Below the pieces are notes generated by a model. The model saw only the letters and a list, made by a program, of their open reading frames with translations. It did not search any database and was not told where the DNA came from. Of a stretch of 64,000 nt of DNA, positions 23,801 through 32,800 are shown in pieces; the first letter of the stretch is position 1; each line of letters opens with the position of its first letter. The position numbers and the translations under genes were made by a program. Source of the stretch: Bedellia somnulentella (lineage: Eukaryota > Arthropoda > Insecta > Lepidoptera > Bedelliidae); contig OY755189.1 of NCBI GenBank assembly GCA_963576735.1, forward strand, positions 5,618,622 through 5,682,621. The letters are read 5' to 3'.

Positions 23801-26800
23801 ACTATTTCAATGAAGCAGTGGTTCATATCAATCACAAACATTTTCCTCACAATTTCACCACTTTTGATTATACATCGAAAATGGTACTATTGTATCGGAA
23901 ATGGTAATGTTTGCTGTGTAGTGTTGGCTTAGAATAGCACTACCCCATTTCTGCCGGTGGGTGTACGTAAGAGACGACTAACGGTATTGGGGGCTTTTAA
24001 GGGATTTTTGGGCGATGCGGTTGGAGACCCATCACCAACAACCTTTATTTTACCATCTTTACCCCACTCAACTTTCCAAAAGTGGCTGAGGAGTTTCTAA
24101 TTCCTTAGCTCTGGCTACCCCTTCTAGGGATTTACAGCCGTGAGTATATGTATGTATGTATGTATCCCAATTGGCGGATGAAGTTCTTTCCTATTAACAA
24201 TAACTTTGTTACTTTAGCTTTCATTTTCAGAAACATGCATTATTATTATCATAACTTACCGCTCTTTTCCTCAAAAACACCATAAGATCATTACTATCCC
24301 ATGAGTCTTCTCGCTGCTCTTTCTCAGCTCTTTTTGATATAAATTTCTCAGTCTCCATTTTGTTCCACGAGTCAGTAATTCTCTTTCTACTAGCTATCAT
24401 TCTGTTCATCATCTGTTGGTGATCTAAACCGTATACAGAGTTTGTCATCACTGGTGTTGGCTCTTCGTCTATGGGTGTGGATTCTTCTAGCTTCATTATC
24501 TTTTCCTGGAAGAATTACAAACTTATTTTAAAAGGAGAAAATGTAATTGTTAATTTAAAGCTGTGTAGTATCGACTTAGAATTTTAGTTAAAAACTTTTT
24601 TTTTCTTGTGGATATGGAGTTGGACCTTATTATAAAATCTTTTCTACAGTCGACAAAAGAAGCAGTGAAATTCTGATAGCAGTCCTGAAGCACTGGGTAC
24701 CCTTTTTTATGTTTATAGACATGAGTATAAGGAAAATTTACAAAGGTGTGTCGGGTCAGTTCATAACGTGAAAGTTTGGTAAAATGGGCTGTTAAATGAG
24801 CGTAAACTACTGTCCAGTAAATCTAGGAGCTGCGATTTGCAACAAATGGAACATATATATATATATATATGGCAAGCAGACAATATACAATGCGACTTAT
24901 GTTATAAATTAATATATTTCCTTACTTTAATATCAGTGGGTAACTTCGTCTCCAGGGAGAATTCAGATTTTAATACTTGTCCAGGGTCAGTGGGAACGTA
25001 ATCTTCACCATAGTCAGCTTTAGCCAACCGTCGATCCAACTCCATTAGATTCGATTCATCTTTATCTGTAAAAAAAAACATTGTTGGTAGTAAAGTAGAT
25101 TTTTTTGTGATAGCAGGTGACAAATATGTCACGTGATGTTCAGAATACATATATTTTTTACTTAGATGACAAAAACGATACGCTATAACTTTAGAACAGT
25201 AATTGATGAAGCATCAGCCAACTGTAGACTACTTTTGTCATGAAACGGTATACAGAGCTTAAAGTGGTACCTTTTATCAGTAAAAAACAAGAGTTTGGTT
25301 TTTATGTACCTATTTTGATGGTGAAATGTATAAATTTGGTTAAATATATAATCCTTAGTTTATGAACGCATTTTCAAATAACAACATATTGATCAAGTTG
25401 TGGAAATTACTATTATACCAAGCAAGAATTTAATAAAATTACTCTTTCTTTAATAATGTATATGTTACCGGCGAAACCCGATTTCAGAACAAACCAGTAT
25501 AGCCTAGGCTCAACTAGTTCTTCCAATGTACGCGATAGGATTAACCAGTATAGCCTAGTCCAAACTAATTTGTCCTAAGGCCGATAGGATATACCACTTT
25601 AGACAAGGCCAAACTAGTTGATCCTAATATAGATACGAACACTCTAGGATAAACTGGTACAGTCTAGTATAAACAGTTAAAGTGCATCAAGAAAGTGAAA
25701 ATAAACATATAAACTAAATACTTCGTAATTGGCAAAATAATCGTTTTTATTAAACTTTAATGATTCGTTGTTAAGTCATAATATTAATCAAACTTCAATC
25801 CACTTAATCAAACAATAAAACAATCATATTATATTTAACAAAATAATAAATGTTTTTTTTAAATAAAAGCCTTAATGTCTCAATTATATGGTAAAACAAA
25901 CAATCATAATACATCAAGTAATACTGTTTTTTTTTTAAAAGCAATAAGCACACGAGTATTATGACTATTATTAAATTACTAATAACTAAGGTTTAACATT
26001 TAACATAACCACATGATTATTCATAAACAATACATTCTAATAAATTAAATGTGTTATTTAGTTTTACATGGTTTGCTGACATTTGGAATTGCAGAGTAAG
26101 TTTGCCTTCTTGCACTGGTATCTATTTGTGGAACAGTTTTTGTTGCAACTGCATCTCACAAATCCTTAGCCTGATCCATTTGAATGTTTTGAAGCTGCAG
26201 CCCTCAATGATATTTTAATGCGACAAATGACGAGCGAGGAGCGGCTGAGCCGCTCTGGGAATTCCTGCATATACAAGTCAAGTTCTTTCGGACCCCGCCA
26301 AATGTTTTCGCAAAATGTCTGTTTAGACTAGGCCGCACCAGTTTATCCTAGAGTGTGCGTATCAATATCAGGATAGCCTAGTCTATACTGATATATCCTA
26401 TCGGCCTTAAAACAAATTAATTTGGACTAGGCTATACTAGTTAATCCTATCGCGTATAGGAATTACTAGTTGAGTCTAGGCTATATCGGTTTGTCCTAAA
26501 ATTGGGTTCATAACAACATCATTTAAATTTTTAGCACTTAGTTAAAATAAAATCAAATCTAATCTATTCAACATTTTTATCTCTTTCTTATTACAAAATA
26601 ATAATAAAATACCTTTTACAAAGAATATGAATGGCACTTGTCCTAGTAATCTCAAAGTGGATAGCTCGTGTCGAATACCACCAGCAATGTTAGACAATGT
26701 CTTCTCCATTTCATTCTCCTCAGATGGATTTTTGCACACCCAAAATACATTCAGACGTTGTAAGTCTGGAGATACACTCACCTGGAATAAAAATATAAAT

Positions 26801-28423
26801 GTTAGAAACTAACAGAATATAAAAATAGCTGAAACTATGGCTCAAATCAAACAGGGTAATATATCTGAGTGACGACAGGTCCCCCCTGAGATGTTCAAGG
26901 ACATTGGAATTCTGGATTTTCTTAGTAAGCTGGGATGGCTGGAGTCTTCAATCTAATATACTAAGTACACAGTTACCTTCCAAAAAGAGTGCCATCAAAA
27001 GCAAGACATAAATTGGAACTATGCTGGTTTTCCCAAAGTGTGTAGTAAAGTTTGACAAGAAAAATTGATATTTTAATAAACAAATGTCAATTATAAAACT
27101 TTATTTTTTTCGAGTTGTGAAGGTGGTATTTCATTTCAAATTTTATTTTAAGTGATGAGGCAAATTAAAATGACTATGTAACCTTTGTGATCCTGCGCTT
27201 ATTAGATACATTTACAAAGCTCTAGTAGAATCAATAATCCTATATTGTATTTGTGTTTGGTACCCACAATATTGAACGCACACAAAGACTCATTGTAAAA
27301 GTTATATCAAATAGGAAAAAACTGTATTCTACAACTAAATTATACTTGGATACAGATCTGCTCTCAGTAAGACAACTATATATATCACAGTGTGTACTAA
27401 AGGTACACAAAATTGCTAAATTTGACCACTCCGTTCTAAAAACACGTAACAAAAACACAGTAATCAAACACAAAATAATAAAAACTGAATTTGCAACAAC
27501 TTTATAAAAAAAATTGTATGTAAATAGATCTACAAATTATCTACAGATGTATCTTATATATCTAGAGATAAGACCAGGCCATAGTAAAAAAACAATAAAA
27601 TATTAGAATATTAATAATAATTGTAATGTAACTTACATGTTTAACCACCTCACATAAAATTAATTTTCCATGGACAAAGATAAATGTAATTTTGACAAGA
27701 AGGAGGCAAAATCATTAACAACAATAGTAATACAAAATAATAAATGTTTTTTTTTTAAATTAATATTATGCTTAATTACCAAAGAAGAAACACCTAGTCT
27801 AAAAAAAAATTTCTCTTCCAGTTACCATCTAAAGTTGTCATCCCAAAATTTGCCACCCTAAACTAGTTCAGCTTAGTAGACTATAGCCTTAGTACTCAAC
27901 CTTCTCAGGATATGCTCAGGATCCTCAATGGGACATAAAAAATACACCATATTACAAATGTCAAGGGTTAAGAAATCAATGCTACTTACCCTTAAAATCT
28001 CAAGCCCACGTCCCACAACATCAATAGATCTACTTCCAGTAGACATTATATCTGTAATATGCTTCATAAATAACTTGTTGAGAACAGCTAATCTTCTGAT
28101 GCCTTTATTACCAGGTTCTCGCTTTACTTTGGTTAAACTGGTTACACTAGGTAAAGTATCTAAACGAGGAGACCATTTTCTGGAAACAACATTACCGTAT
28201 AGTTATAATACAGCAGGAACTATACTGAGTTTGACCCATTTGTACTATACATATAAGAACTACCAAAATATGTGAAAAGCAATAAATAAATAAATAAACT
28301 AGTTTCCATAAGTATTTTTTCCACATACCGTTTTGAGCTGGGATTCAATAATTTAAGAAGTTTAACGCCCTGCTTTTTAGTATTCAAATTACAAGCTGAC
28401 AAGTGTAAAAATCGCCGGAACAT
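17878..28423 (-). CDS. RBFA: Mitochondrial ribosome-binding factor A (RBFA), 6 exons, 349 aa
   Basis: Exons on the minus strand, high to low: 28423-28329, 28179-27990, 26781-26613, 25065-24926, 24505-24260, 18087-17878. Every junction is GT-AG and the phases join without a stop, giving 349 aa. Seen: a basic N-terminus starting MFRRFLHLSACN, which fits a mitochondrial presequence; a KH-like RBFA domain at about residues 55-170 (RRLAVLNKLFMKHITDIM, VSPDLQRLNVFWV, GGIRHELSTLRLLGQVPFI); a less conserved middle; and a very acidic C-terminus (DDETDDDYDVDDFYSDDDEG) in the last exon. The bacterial family matures the 30S subunit by binding 16S rRNA helix regions. The mitochondrial protein is known to help small-subunit rRNA maturation. 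Its head faces Rbf. Intron 5 is 6.2 kb because of inserted LINE and SINE DNA. The final exon begins exactly at an ATG, but the phase shows it is an internal continuation. The symbol is easily confused with the neighbouring Rbf, which is unrelated. Confidence 0.93.
18142..18475 (+). pseudogene. RTE-like LINE C-terminal fragment in RBFA intron 5
   Basis: Encodes IEKRMLRWFGHIERMDDFN, KEIYRANVEGKVSRG and KNKRECMKRL, with a deletion compared with the 12938 copy. It ends GATCGTACAAAGTGGCGATC...TATGTATGTT. Confidence 0.8.
18740..18992 (+). repeat. SINE A copy, subfamily II
   Basis: Differs diagnostically from the majority: GCCGGCTTAGAATGTCGCTA in the head and CCCACGGGTGTCGTAAGAGG in the core. Tail TATGTATGTATG. 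Confidence 0.85.
19085..19988 (+). CDS. LINE ORF1 protein (5'-truncated)
   Basis: The frame is already open before the ATG at 19128 (DEYPDQFKNSWVCPCCRSS, the end of a PHD-type zinc finger). It continues with a coiled coil at about residues 55-115 (VIDEIRQLRREVQELTANF, LTSLRAKVAELEIK). A C-terminal domain follows (RNQLEIIGLPETPNENL, KLYFNERLTKSKRLLFREAR, FKFCWTRGGLIYVRK) resembling the FP-type domain seen in insect LINE ORF1 proteins. Family knowledge: ORF1 binds RNA and forms the ribonucleoprotein particle. The upstream part is missing, so the protein is probably non-functional. Confidence 0.75.
20344..23322 (+). CDS. LINE ORF2: endonuclease-reverse transcriptase, 992 aa, intact
   Basis: Open for 992 codons. 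Residues ~35-240 form an AP-type endonuclease (ILNINIRSINHNFDQL, LSECWLS, LYRPPCFSNPETFI, LIIAGDINLNIL, IDHIFVPSG, TNHNLCMV). Residues ~480-760 form the reverse transcriptase (NKGAGLDGISINLIK, NNYRPISLLGAFSKLLER, QFGFRKGRSTEQAV, IFLDLAKAFDTV, FFGVPQGSILGPTLF, CYADDTVLLF with the catalytic Asp pair). A C-terminal region follows (TKYLGVHIDENLNF, ITYCILAWGG). It nicks target DNA and copies LINE RNA there. The lack of stops suggests recent insertion. It is antisense to RBFA. Confidence 0.92.
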   Translation: MLMATLNILDDIDESYRIQCHVIEIPEKCKDILGRYNIKILNINIRSINHNFDQLLITLKRLNIDFDGIVLSECWLSESSPIPEIIGYNCFHSIRRINKASGVVIYVRDCWSAECLELEIEEANNVLVNVENLFSILGLYRPPCFSNPETFINSLESSLSSATHCSHLIIAGDINLNILGPAADSKYASEYIDVLSGLGLISSINKPTHDKTNIDHIFVPSGGHAESIVCKTDLTNHNLCMVGITFPSTSKRQKKSGFVVKTDFDGIRHTLENEDWDTFLHNLSLDEAVTSFSDKIEKVIADNTKPVKIPHSKVVLADWMTPGLLRCSQHKDRLHANCKNDPNNTVTKLIYTRYRNFYISLLRKVKSDYFNSKLMECKNSPKNLWKTINNITRRNQTQSKSCDLALIKQDEQQSVDYVNDFFVNIGPTYAKKLLNKTNETEESLESKVTAHSQSPPYSLFLAPTDPTEVFNLIQSLDKNKGAGLDGISINLIKTLAPCISSPLASIFNLSISLGLFPSKWKTALVKPIHKSGPKNCPNNYRPISLLGAFSKLLERIINNRLINFLESNKLLMENQFGFRKGRSTEQAVHLLTDKISSLLDRGDKCIGIFLDLAKAFDTVSIRILLRRMEAIGIRGVALDWFRSYLSNRDQCVVINKVISSPKDTFFGVPQGSILGPTLFLIYINDISSIKLKDTDLLCYADDTVLLFHEKSWQKVHAIAQKGIIKISKWLNDSILTLNTTKTEYICFHKTKASAPCKTLPPIKIHDTRCVLSYTDDCSSSCSCESITKTRVTKYLGVHIDENLNFREHISVTAARVRKLIHVMRLLREVTTGSVLKYVYTALCQSVITYCILAWGGCATTIMITLERAQRAVLKTMLGKPRRFPTSALFTEAKVLTVRQIFYLRSTVHTQKEVILADFTENSKRVFTVTVPLVKTSFAQKFMKYLGPFIYNKFEKMLAKLRECSVRECKKIVECKLLAMTYRETEDIMKVVK
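23912..24163 (+). repeat. SINE A copy, full length
   Basis: Majority subfamily: GTGTAGTGTTGGCTTAGAAT head, CCGGTGGGTGTACGTAAGAG core, TATGTATGTATGTATC tail. Located between the LINE and RBFA exon 5. Confidence 0.85.
25468..26512. mobile_element. TIR element in RBFA intron 3 with ~200-bp arms
   Basis: Arms at ~25480-25680 and ~26312-26510 are inverted copies with internal repeats of CAGTATAGCCTAG(G/T)C and GATAGGAT(T/A)AACCAG. The exact ends and the target duplication could not be fixed. The interior holds one coding relic at 26055-26215. Confidence 0.8.
26055..26215 (-). pseudogene. Cysteine-rich C-terminal tail of an integrase-type transposase
   Basis: On the minus strand: SLRAAASKHSNGSG, a stop, then GFVRCSCNKNCSTNRYQC and KKANLLCNSKCQ. 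The C-x-C-x(3)-C-x(6)-C-x(6)-C-x(3)-C spacing matches the tail of KRAB-A-domain-containing-2-like integrase proteins of transposon origin that are common in insects. The catalytic part is gone. The identification rests on recall of the motif, not on a search. Confidence 0.55.
27180..27600 (+). pseudogene. LINE C-terminal fragment in RBFA intron 2
   Basis: IYKALVESIILYCICVW, then NIERTQRLIVKVIS, YLDTDLLSVRQLYISQCVL and a stop at 27507. This is the conserved region after the RT domain of jockey/CR1-like LINEs, with one frameshift. It ends in an A-rich stretch (AAAAAAACAATAAAATATT). Confidence 0.75.
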
Positions 28424-28916
28424 TTTGTTGAGGTTAAGCTTAAAAAATACTCCAATTTTAGTGTTGGTTATATTTCGTTTGACAGTAGTTTGGTGTCCAT
28501 CCCAGAGATCTTAATCAATCATCTAAGCAAAATATTTTTTATTTTAATAATTACTACTTTTACGCCAGCTGAGAATGAGAATTATGGTTAAAGGTTTTCT
28601 AAAACATTAACCTCTTAAAAAGTTCTATTTCGACGCATATTTTGAGATTTTGTTTTTTGTTTTGTCTATTTGTCAATGTCATTATCATATGGCTGACATT
28701 GTCTGTGAAAAGATTTATCCACAAATCTTTTTAGATTGATAACATAAATGAAGTTGTGTTTTTGGTAATGATTACTTACGGCATAAAATTAAGATATTTT
28801 ATGAAAAGTTGATACAAATGTTTAATTATTAAAAGAGAAGATCTACTAAGAAACTAAATAAATACAAAATTTTAATATGTTTCAGAACGCAACCGCCCCC
28901 CACCCCTGCTTTACGG

Positions 28917-29651
28917 CAGTGTTGCCAACGTAGGCGATTTTTCGCCATTTAGGCTACTCAGATTGGAAAACGGCGACCAAAAAATCGTAAAGGCGACTGG
29001 TCGCCTTTTAGGCTACTCAAAAAAGATTAAATTTACTTTGATTTATAATCGAATTACGACACAAATAAGCACAAAAAATATCTACATCAGAAGGTATACG
29101 ATAATCAAGATAAAAAGATGGCAAAACCCTTCACCCATATTGAACGTTTCATCTCTAAATACCTCTGAGATCATGTTGGCACTACTGTGAAAATATCACA
29201 GGTGGAGTTGCGAAAATTTAAATTCGAATCAACCGAATATTCAAATCAGAATTTTGATTAGAACTATTCGAATCAAGAATTTTTATCTGCTTAACCTTTA
29301 GGCGTTATAACAAAACAGGGCAAGAACAGAAACTGCTCGAAGCAGATCAAGCACAGTTTTAGAGTCTGGCTAATGAGTTTTTGGTCACGCCAATTTAATA
29401 TCTTTTCTTTCTTTAACTTCTAAACACAGTTTTGATACTATTTATTTAAATACCTTCAGACTCTAGTTTAAAAAACTAGTTGTTTAACTGTTAAGTACTG
29501 ATTATATTGTATGTACAGGGAGTTATACTATACATACGTAAGTAAATAGTTAAAAAGGTGGTTTTTATTTTTGTTTCGGGTTTGGGCTACTTTAGGCTAC
29601 TCAAGCTTTGAAAATTGGGCGACATACGGTCTTGACTTGTTGGCAACACTG
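28917..29651. mobile_element. Non-autonomous hAT element in the RBFA/Rbf promoter
   Basis: Terminal inverted repeats CAGTGTTGCCAAC...GTTGGCAACACTG are flanked by a perfect 8-bp target duplication CTTTACGG (28909-28916 and 29652-29659), the hAT signature. Just inside the ends, the motif TAGGCTACT(C) recurs, along with GGCGAC. There is no transposase; the short open frames inside have no recognisable family. Confidence 0.93.
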
Positions 29652-29679
29652 CTTTACGGTGCCGCGCAATTGAAGTTCC

Positions 29680-29690
29680 TTCCCGCCAAA
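29680..29690 (+). promoter_or_regulatory. E2F-type site upstream of Rbf
   Basis: TTCCCGCCAAA lies 136 bp before the Rbf ATG. Its reverse complement TTTGGCGGGAA matches the classical E2F/DP site. Pocket-protein genes are known to be E2F-regulated in other animals, so E2F control of Rbf, and possibly of divergent RBFA, is a reasonable inference. The site is 21 bp downstream of the hAT insertion. Confidence 0.6.
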
Positions 29691-29825
29691 GAATCCTCGC
29701 TCGCTGTCAAATTTGGGACAAATAGAATTAAAATCATTAAATTACAGCGATACTTGTTTATTTTTATTTTATATGTGTGAACGAAACAATTTTAATTAAT
29801 TAATAAATCAAAATCGTGGTAAACA

Positions 29826-32800
29826 ATGGCGAAGAAAGATGACAGTGATTATAATTTGCTGGAAAAAATGGACAGTATTTGTTCTGAGCTAAACATTGAC
29901 TCGACTGCTGCACAAAATTCTAAAAATTCATATATCACCATAAAGCGAAATTACACTCTTGAAGTAAGTAATGAAAAAGGCCCTAATTTGTGTTAATATC
30001 TCCGAGATGAACTTCTATTTTCATAACATAGAAAATTAGGTTATGTTTGTATTTAAAATTCGTTTGCCTCACTTGAAAAGCTAGCTTCTGTATGCTTAAG
30101 ATTTATATCTTTGTTTACCAGGGCGAGCCTCTTCACTGGATGGCATGTGCGTTATATGTGGCATGCCGTACATCTATGACGCCCACAGTACAATCAGGAA
30201 CAGCTGTTGAGGGCAACTGTGTCAGCTTAACACGACTACTCCGACTCTGTAATATAAGGTGAGATTTACTAGTTTAAATTTTACAAGTTATGTCAATCGG
30301 TGGTTGAAAATTGTCTATTCTATGCAGTAAGATTTTATAAGTTCCATGTTAAAGACATATCATTAATGAAAAACTATAATAGTATATTCTGAATATAGCC
30401 CCAGACTTTAATAATAATTGATAAAGTATATGTGCATGAGTATTAAACATATGGCACTGGGGAATACTTAAGATTTACTTAATGTTTGTTTTATTGGTAT
30501 AATCATCGACATAGTAAATTTACACTAATTATGTGGAACGATTGTATTAAGCACTTTAATGGTTATCCTCAGCCTATACATATATACAGTCAGAGGTTGT
30601 AAAAATCATTTATATAACATAGTAGATAAATTCACTTTTCCCCAAAAAAATATGTTAAAATTATAACAATAAGATTATCTCACACAAACATTCAGTATGG
30701 CATTCAAAATTGCATCATTAATGGCCAATTACTGGACAGGAGTTTACTATGTGTGTTTGATGATTTTGAGTTGCCATCCAAACCGCCATGCATCATATTC
30801 TACATTATGTGAAATCAAAGATGGACTCCCTATTGAGTTTACTATGTCTATGGATATAATTTACTTTTAGTGCGCACTTTTAAAAAGCTCATGAACATTT
30901 TCACTTTAAACTATAGGTGTGCAAAACTTTATATTGCTCCATCATAATATTTTGAAATGGCTATTATTGCAGCAAAAATTGCTACACTAAAATTGTTATA
31001 GTGAATTATTTATCTTAAAGATTAATTTTGGCTAATTAATATTTATTTCAGTCTCATCCAGTTTTTCAACAAAATCAAAAACTGGATGGAAATGTCGGCA
31101 ATGTCCACAGACTTCAAAACAAGGATTGACAGGCTTGAAAGAAAGTTTGCTGTATCCACAGTTCTCTACAGAAAGTTCCAGCCAATTTTCCTTGAGATTT
31201 TCACTGGACTGACAAATGATCCAATCAAACCTAATGCTAGGATGAGCAAAAAACAAAAGTGAGTTATAAACAATATGCTTCAGTGTATTAACATTAAGCT
31301 ATAATTTGCATTTAGTATTACTAGGATTAAAATGATATAACACTGAGCTATTTATTTGTCAAATAAATGTCTCAAAAGTTCTTGGAAAATTTTATTTTGG
31401 TTATGACATTTCTAAAAGTTGGGACAATAGCATGAATAAAAAGAAAAATGCTACTTAAAAAATGTATAATTATATTTCTTCAGTTATTTTAGAAGCAGCA
31501 TGAGCAATTTTTCATGTATTTTTCTTGTTATTTTGTCACTATTATTATTAACTTTTTGTGATTAATGTAAAGAAAGCAAGTTATTCATTGTGTTAGGCTA
31601 TTGCAGTTCATTTTGGATTTATATAAAGTAAGACTAATAAAAATATTTTATTATATTGTTTCAGGTTGACACCATGCACAGCAAATGCTTTATTAGAGTT
31701 CACTTGGTGTCTGTATATTTGTGTGAAAGGAGAATTTCATAAATCAGCTGATGATTTAGTAGACATGTATCATGTGCTGTTGGCTTGTCTTGATTTTGTG
31801 TTTGGCAACGCATTCATGTCCAGGAGAACTGATGTCCTAAATCTTAATTTTAAAGGTTAGTTTCCTAGTGCAACATTCAGTGCTTTACTTTTCTTATCCT
31901 AATTTTTTATTTATGTGCTATTGTTGTAACATGTCTTAAGTTTACAAAACCTAAGAGGAGAGTAGAGTTATTATATAGTACTCTATTAGATGTATCTGTA
32001 TTTTTTAACGGACTTAAAAAAGACTTTGCTGTGTAGTGTCGGCTTAGAATAGCACTACCCCTTTTCTTCCGGTGGGTGTACGTAAGAGGCGACTACCGGT
32101 TTTGGGGCTTTTTAAGGGATTTTTGGGCGATGCGGTTGGAGACCCATCACCAACAACCTTTATTTTACCATCTTTTCCCCACGCAACTTCCAAAAGTGGC
32201 TGAGGAATTTCTAATTCGTTAGCTCTGGCTACCCCTTCTAGGGATTTATAGCCGTGAGTCGATGTATGTATGTTAAAAAAAAAGGAGTGTACTTAATACA
32301 ACCGCATATATTTAATATTTTTTATTATTGTAATTTAATTATAGCTTTGAAAATGCATGTATACTTAATGCATTGTGTGTACTTTTTAACCTTAACTAAC
32401 ATATTATATGATATCTCTTATTTTCTAGGTCTTCCATCAAATTATGTGAGTGATGATTTTGAGATGCCATCCAAACCGCCATGCATCATATCTACATTAT
32501 GTGAAATCAAAGATGGACTCCCTATTGAGGCTGCTACTATGAAAGAATATAGCTGGAAACCAGTGGTTAAATCATTTTTTGAGAAAGGGGTAAGAAAATT
32601 ACTAAACATATTGTGTTGGCTGGATTAAATGCATCCTAGTTTTTTTTAGCTTTGTGTAGTGACATCACAAGAATATGTATTTTTATTCCCATGGTAAGGA
32701 ATAAAATAAGATAAAGTAATAAACTTATTTTTGTTACAGATATTAAAAGGGGACAAAGAAAATCTATTGGGTGTATTAGAAATAGGAAATTTTGATGTAA

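Larger units (their letters stand above)
28424..29825. promoter_or_regulatory. Divergent RBFA/Rbf intergenic region
   Basis: The start codons of RBFA (minus) and Rbf (plus) face away from each other across 1.4 kb. Removing the 735-bp hAT element at 28917-29651 and one 8-bp duplicate leaves about 660 bp, typical of a shared bidirectional promoter. The GC-rich parts are confined to both edges of the hAT element (AACCGCCCCCCACCCC at about 28890; GTGCCGCGC and CCCGCC on the Rbf side). No TATA box is evident. Confidence 0.6.
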
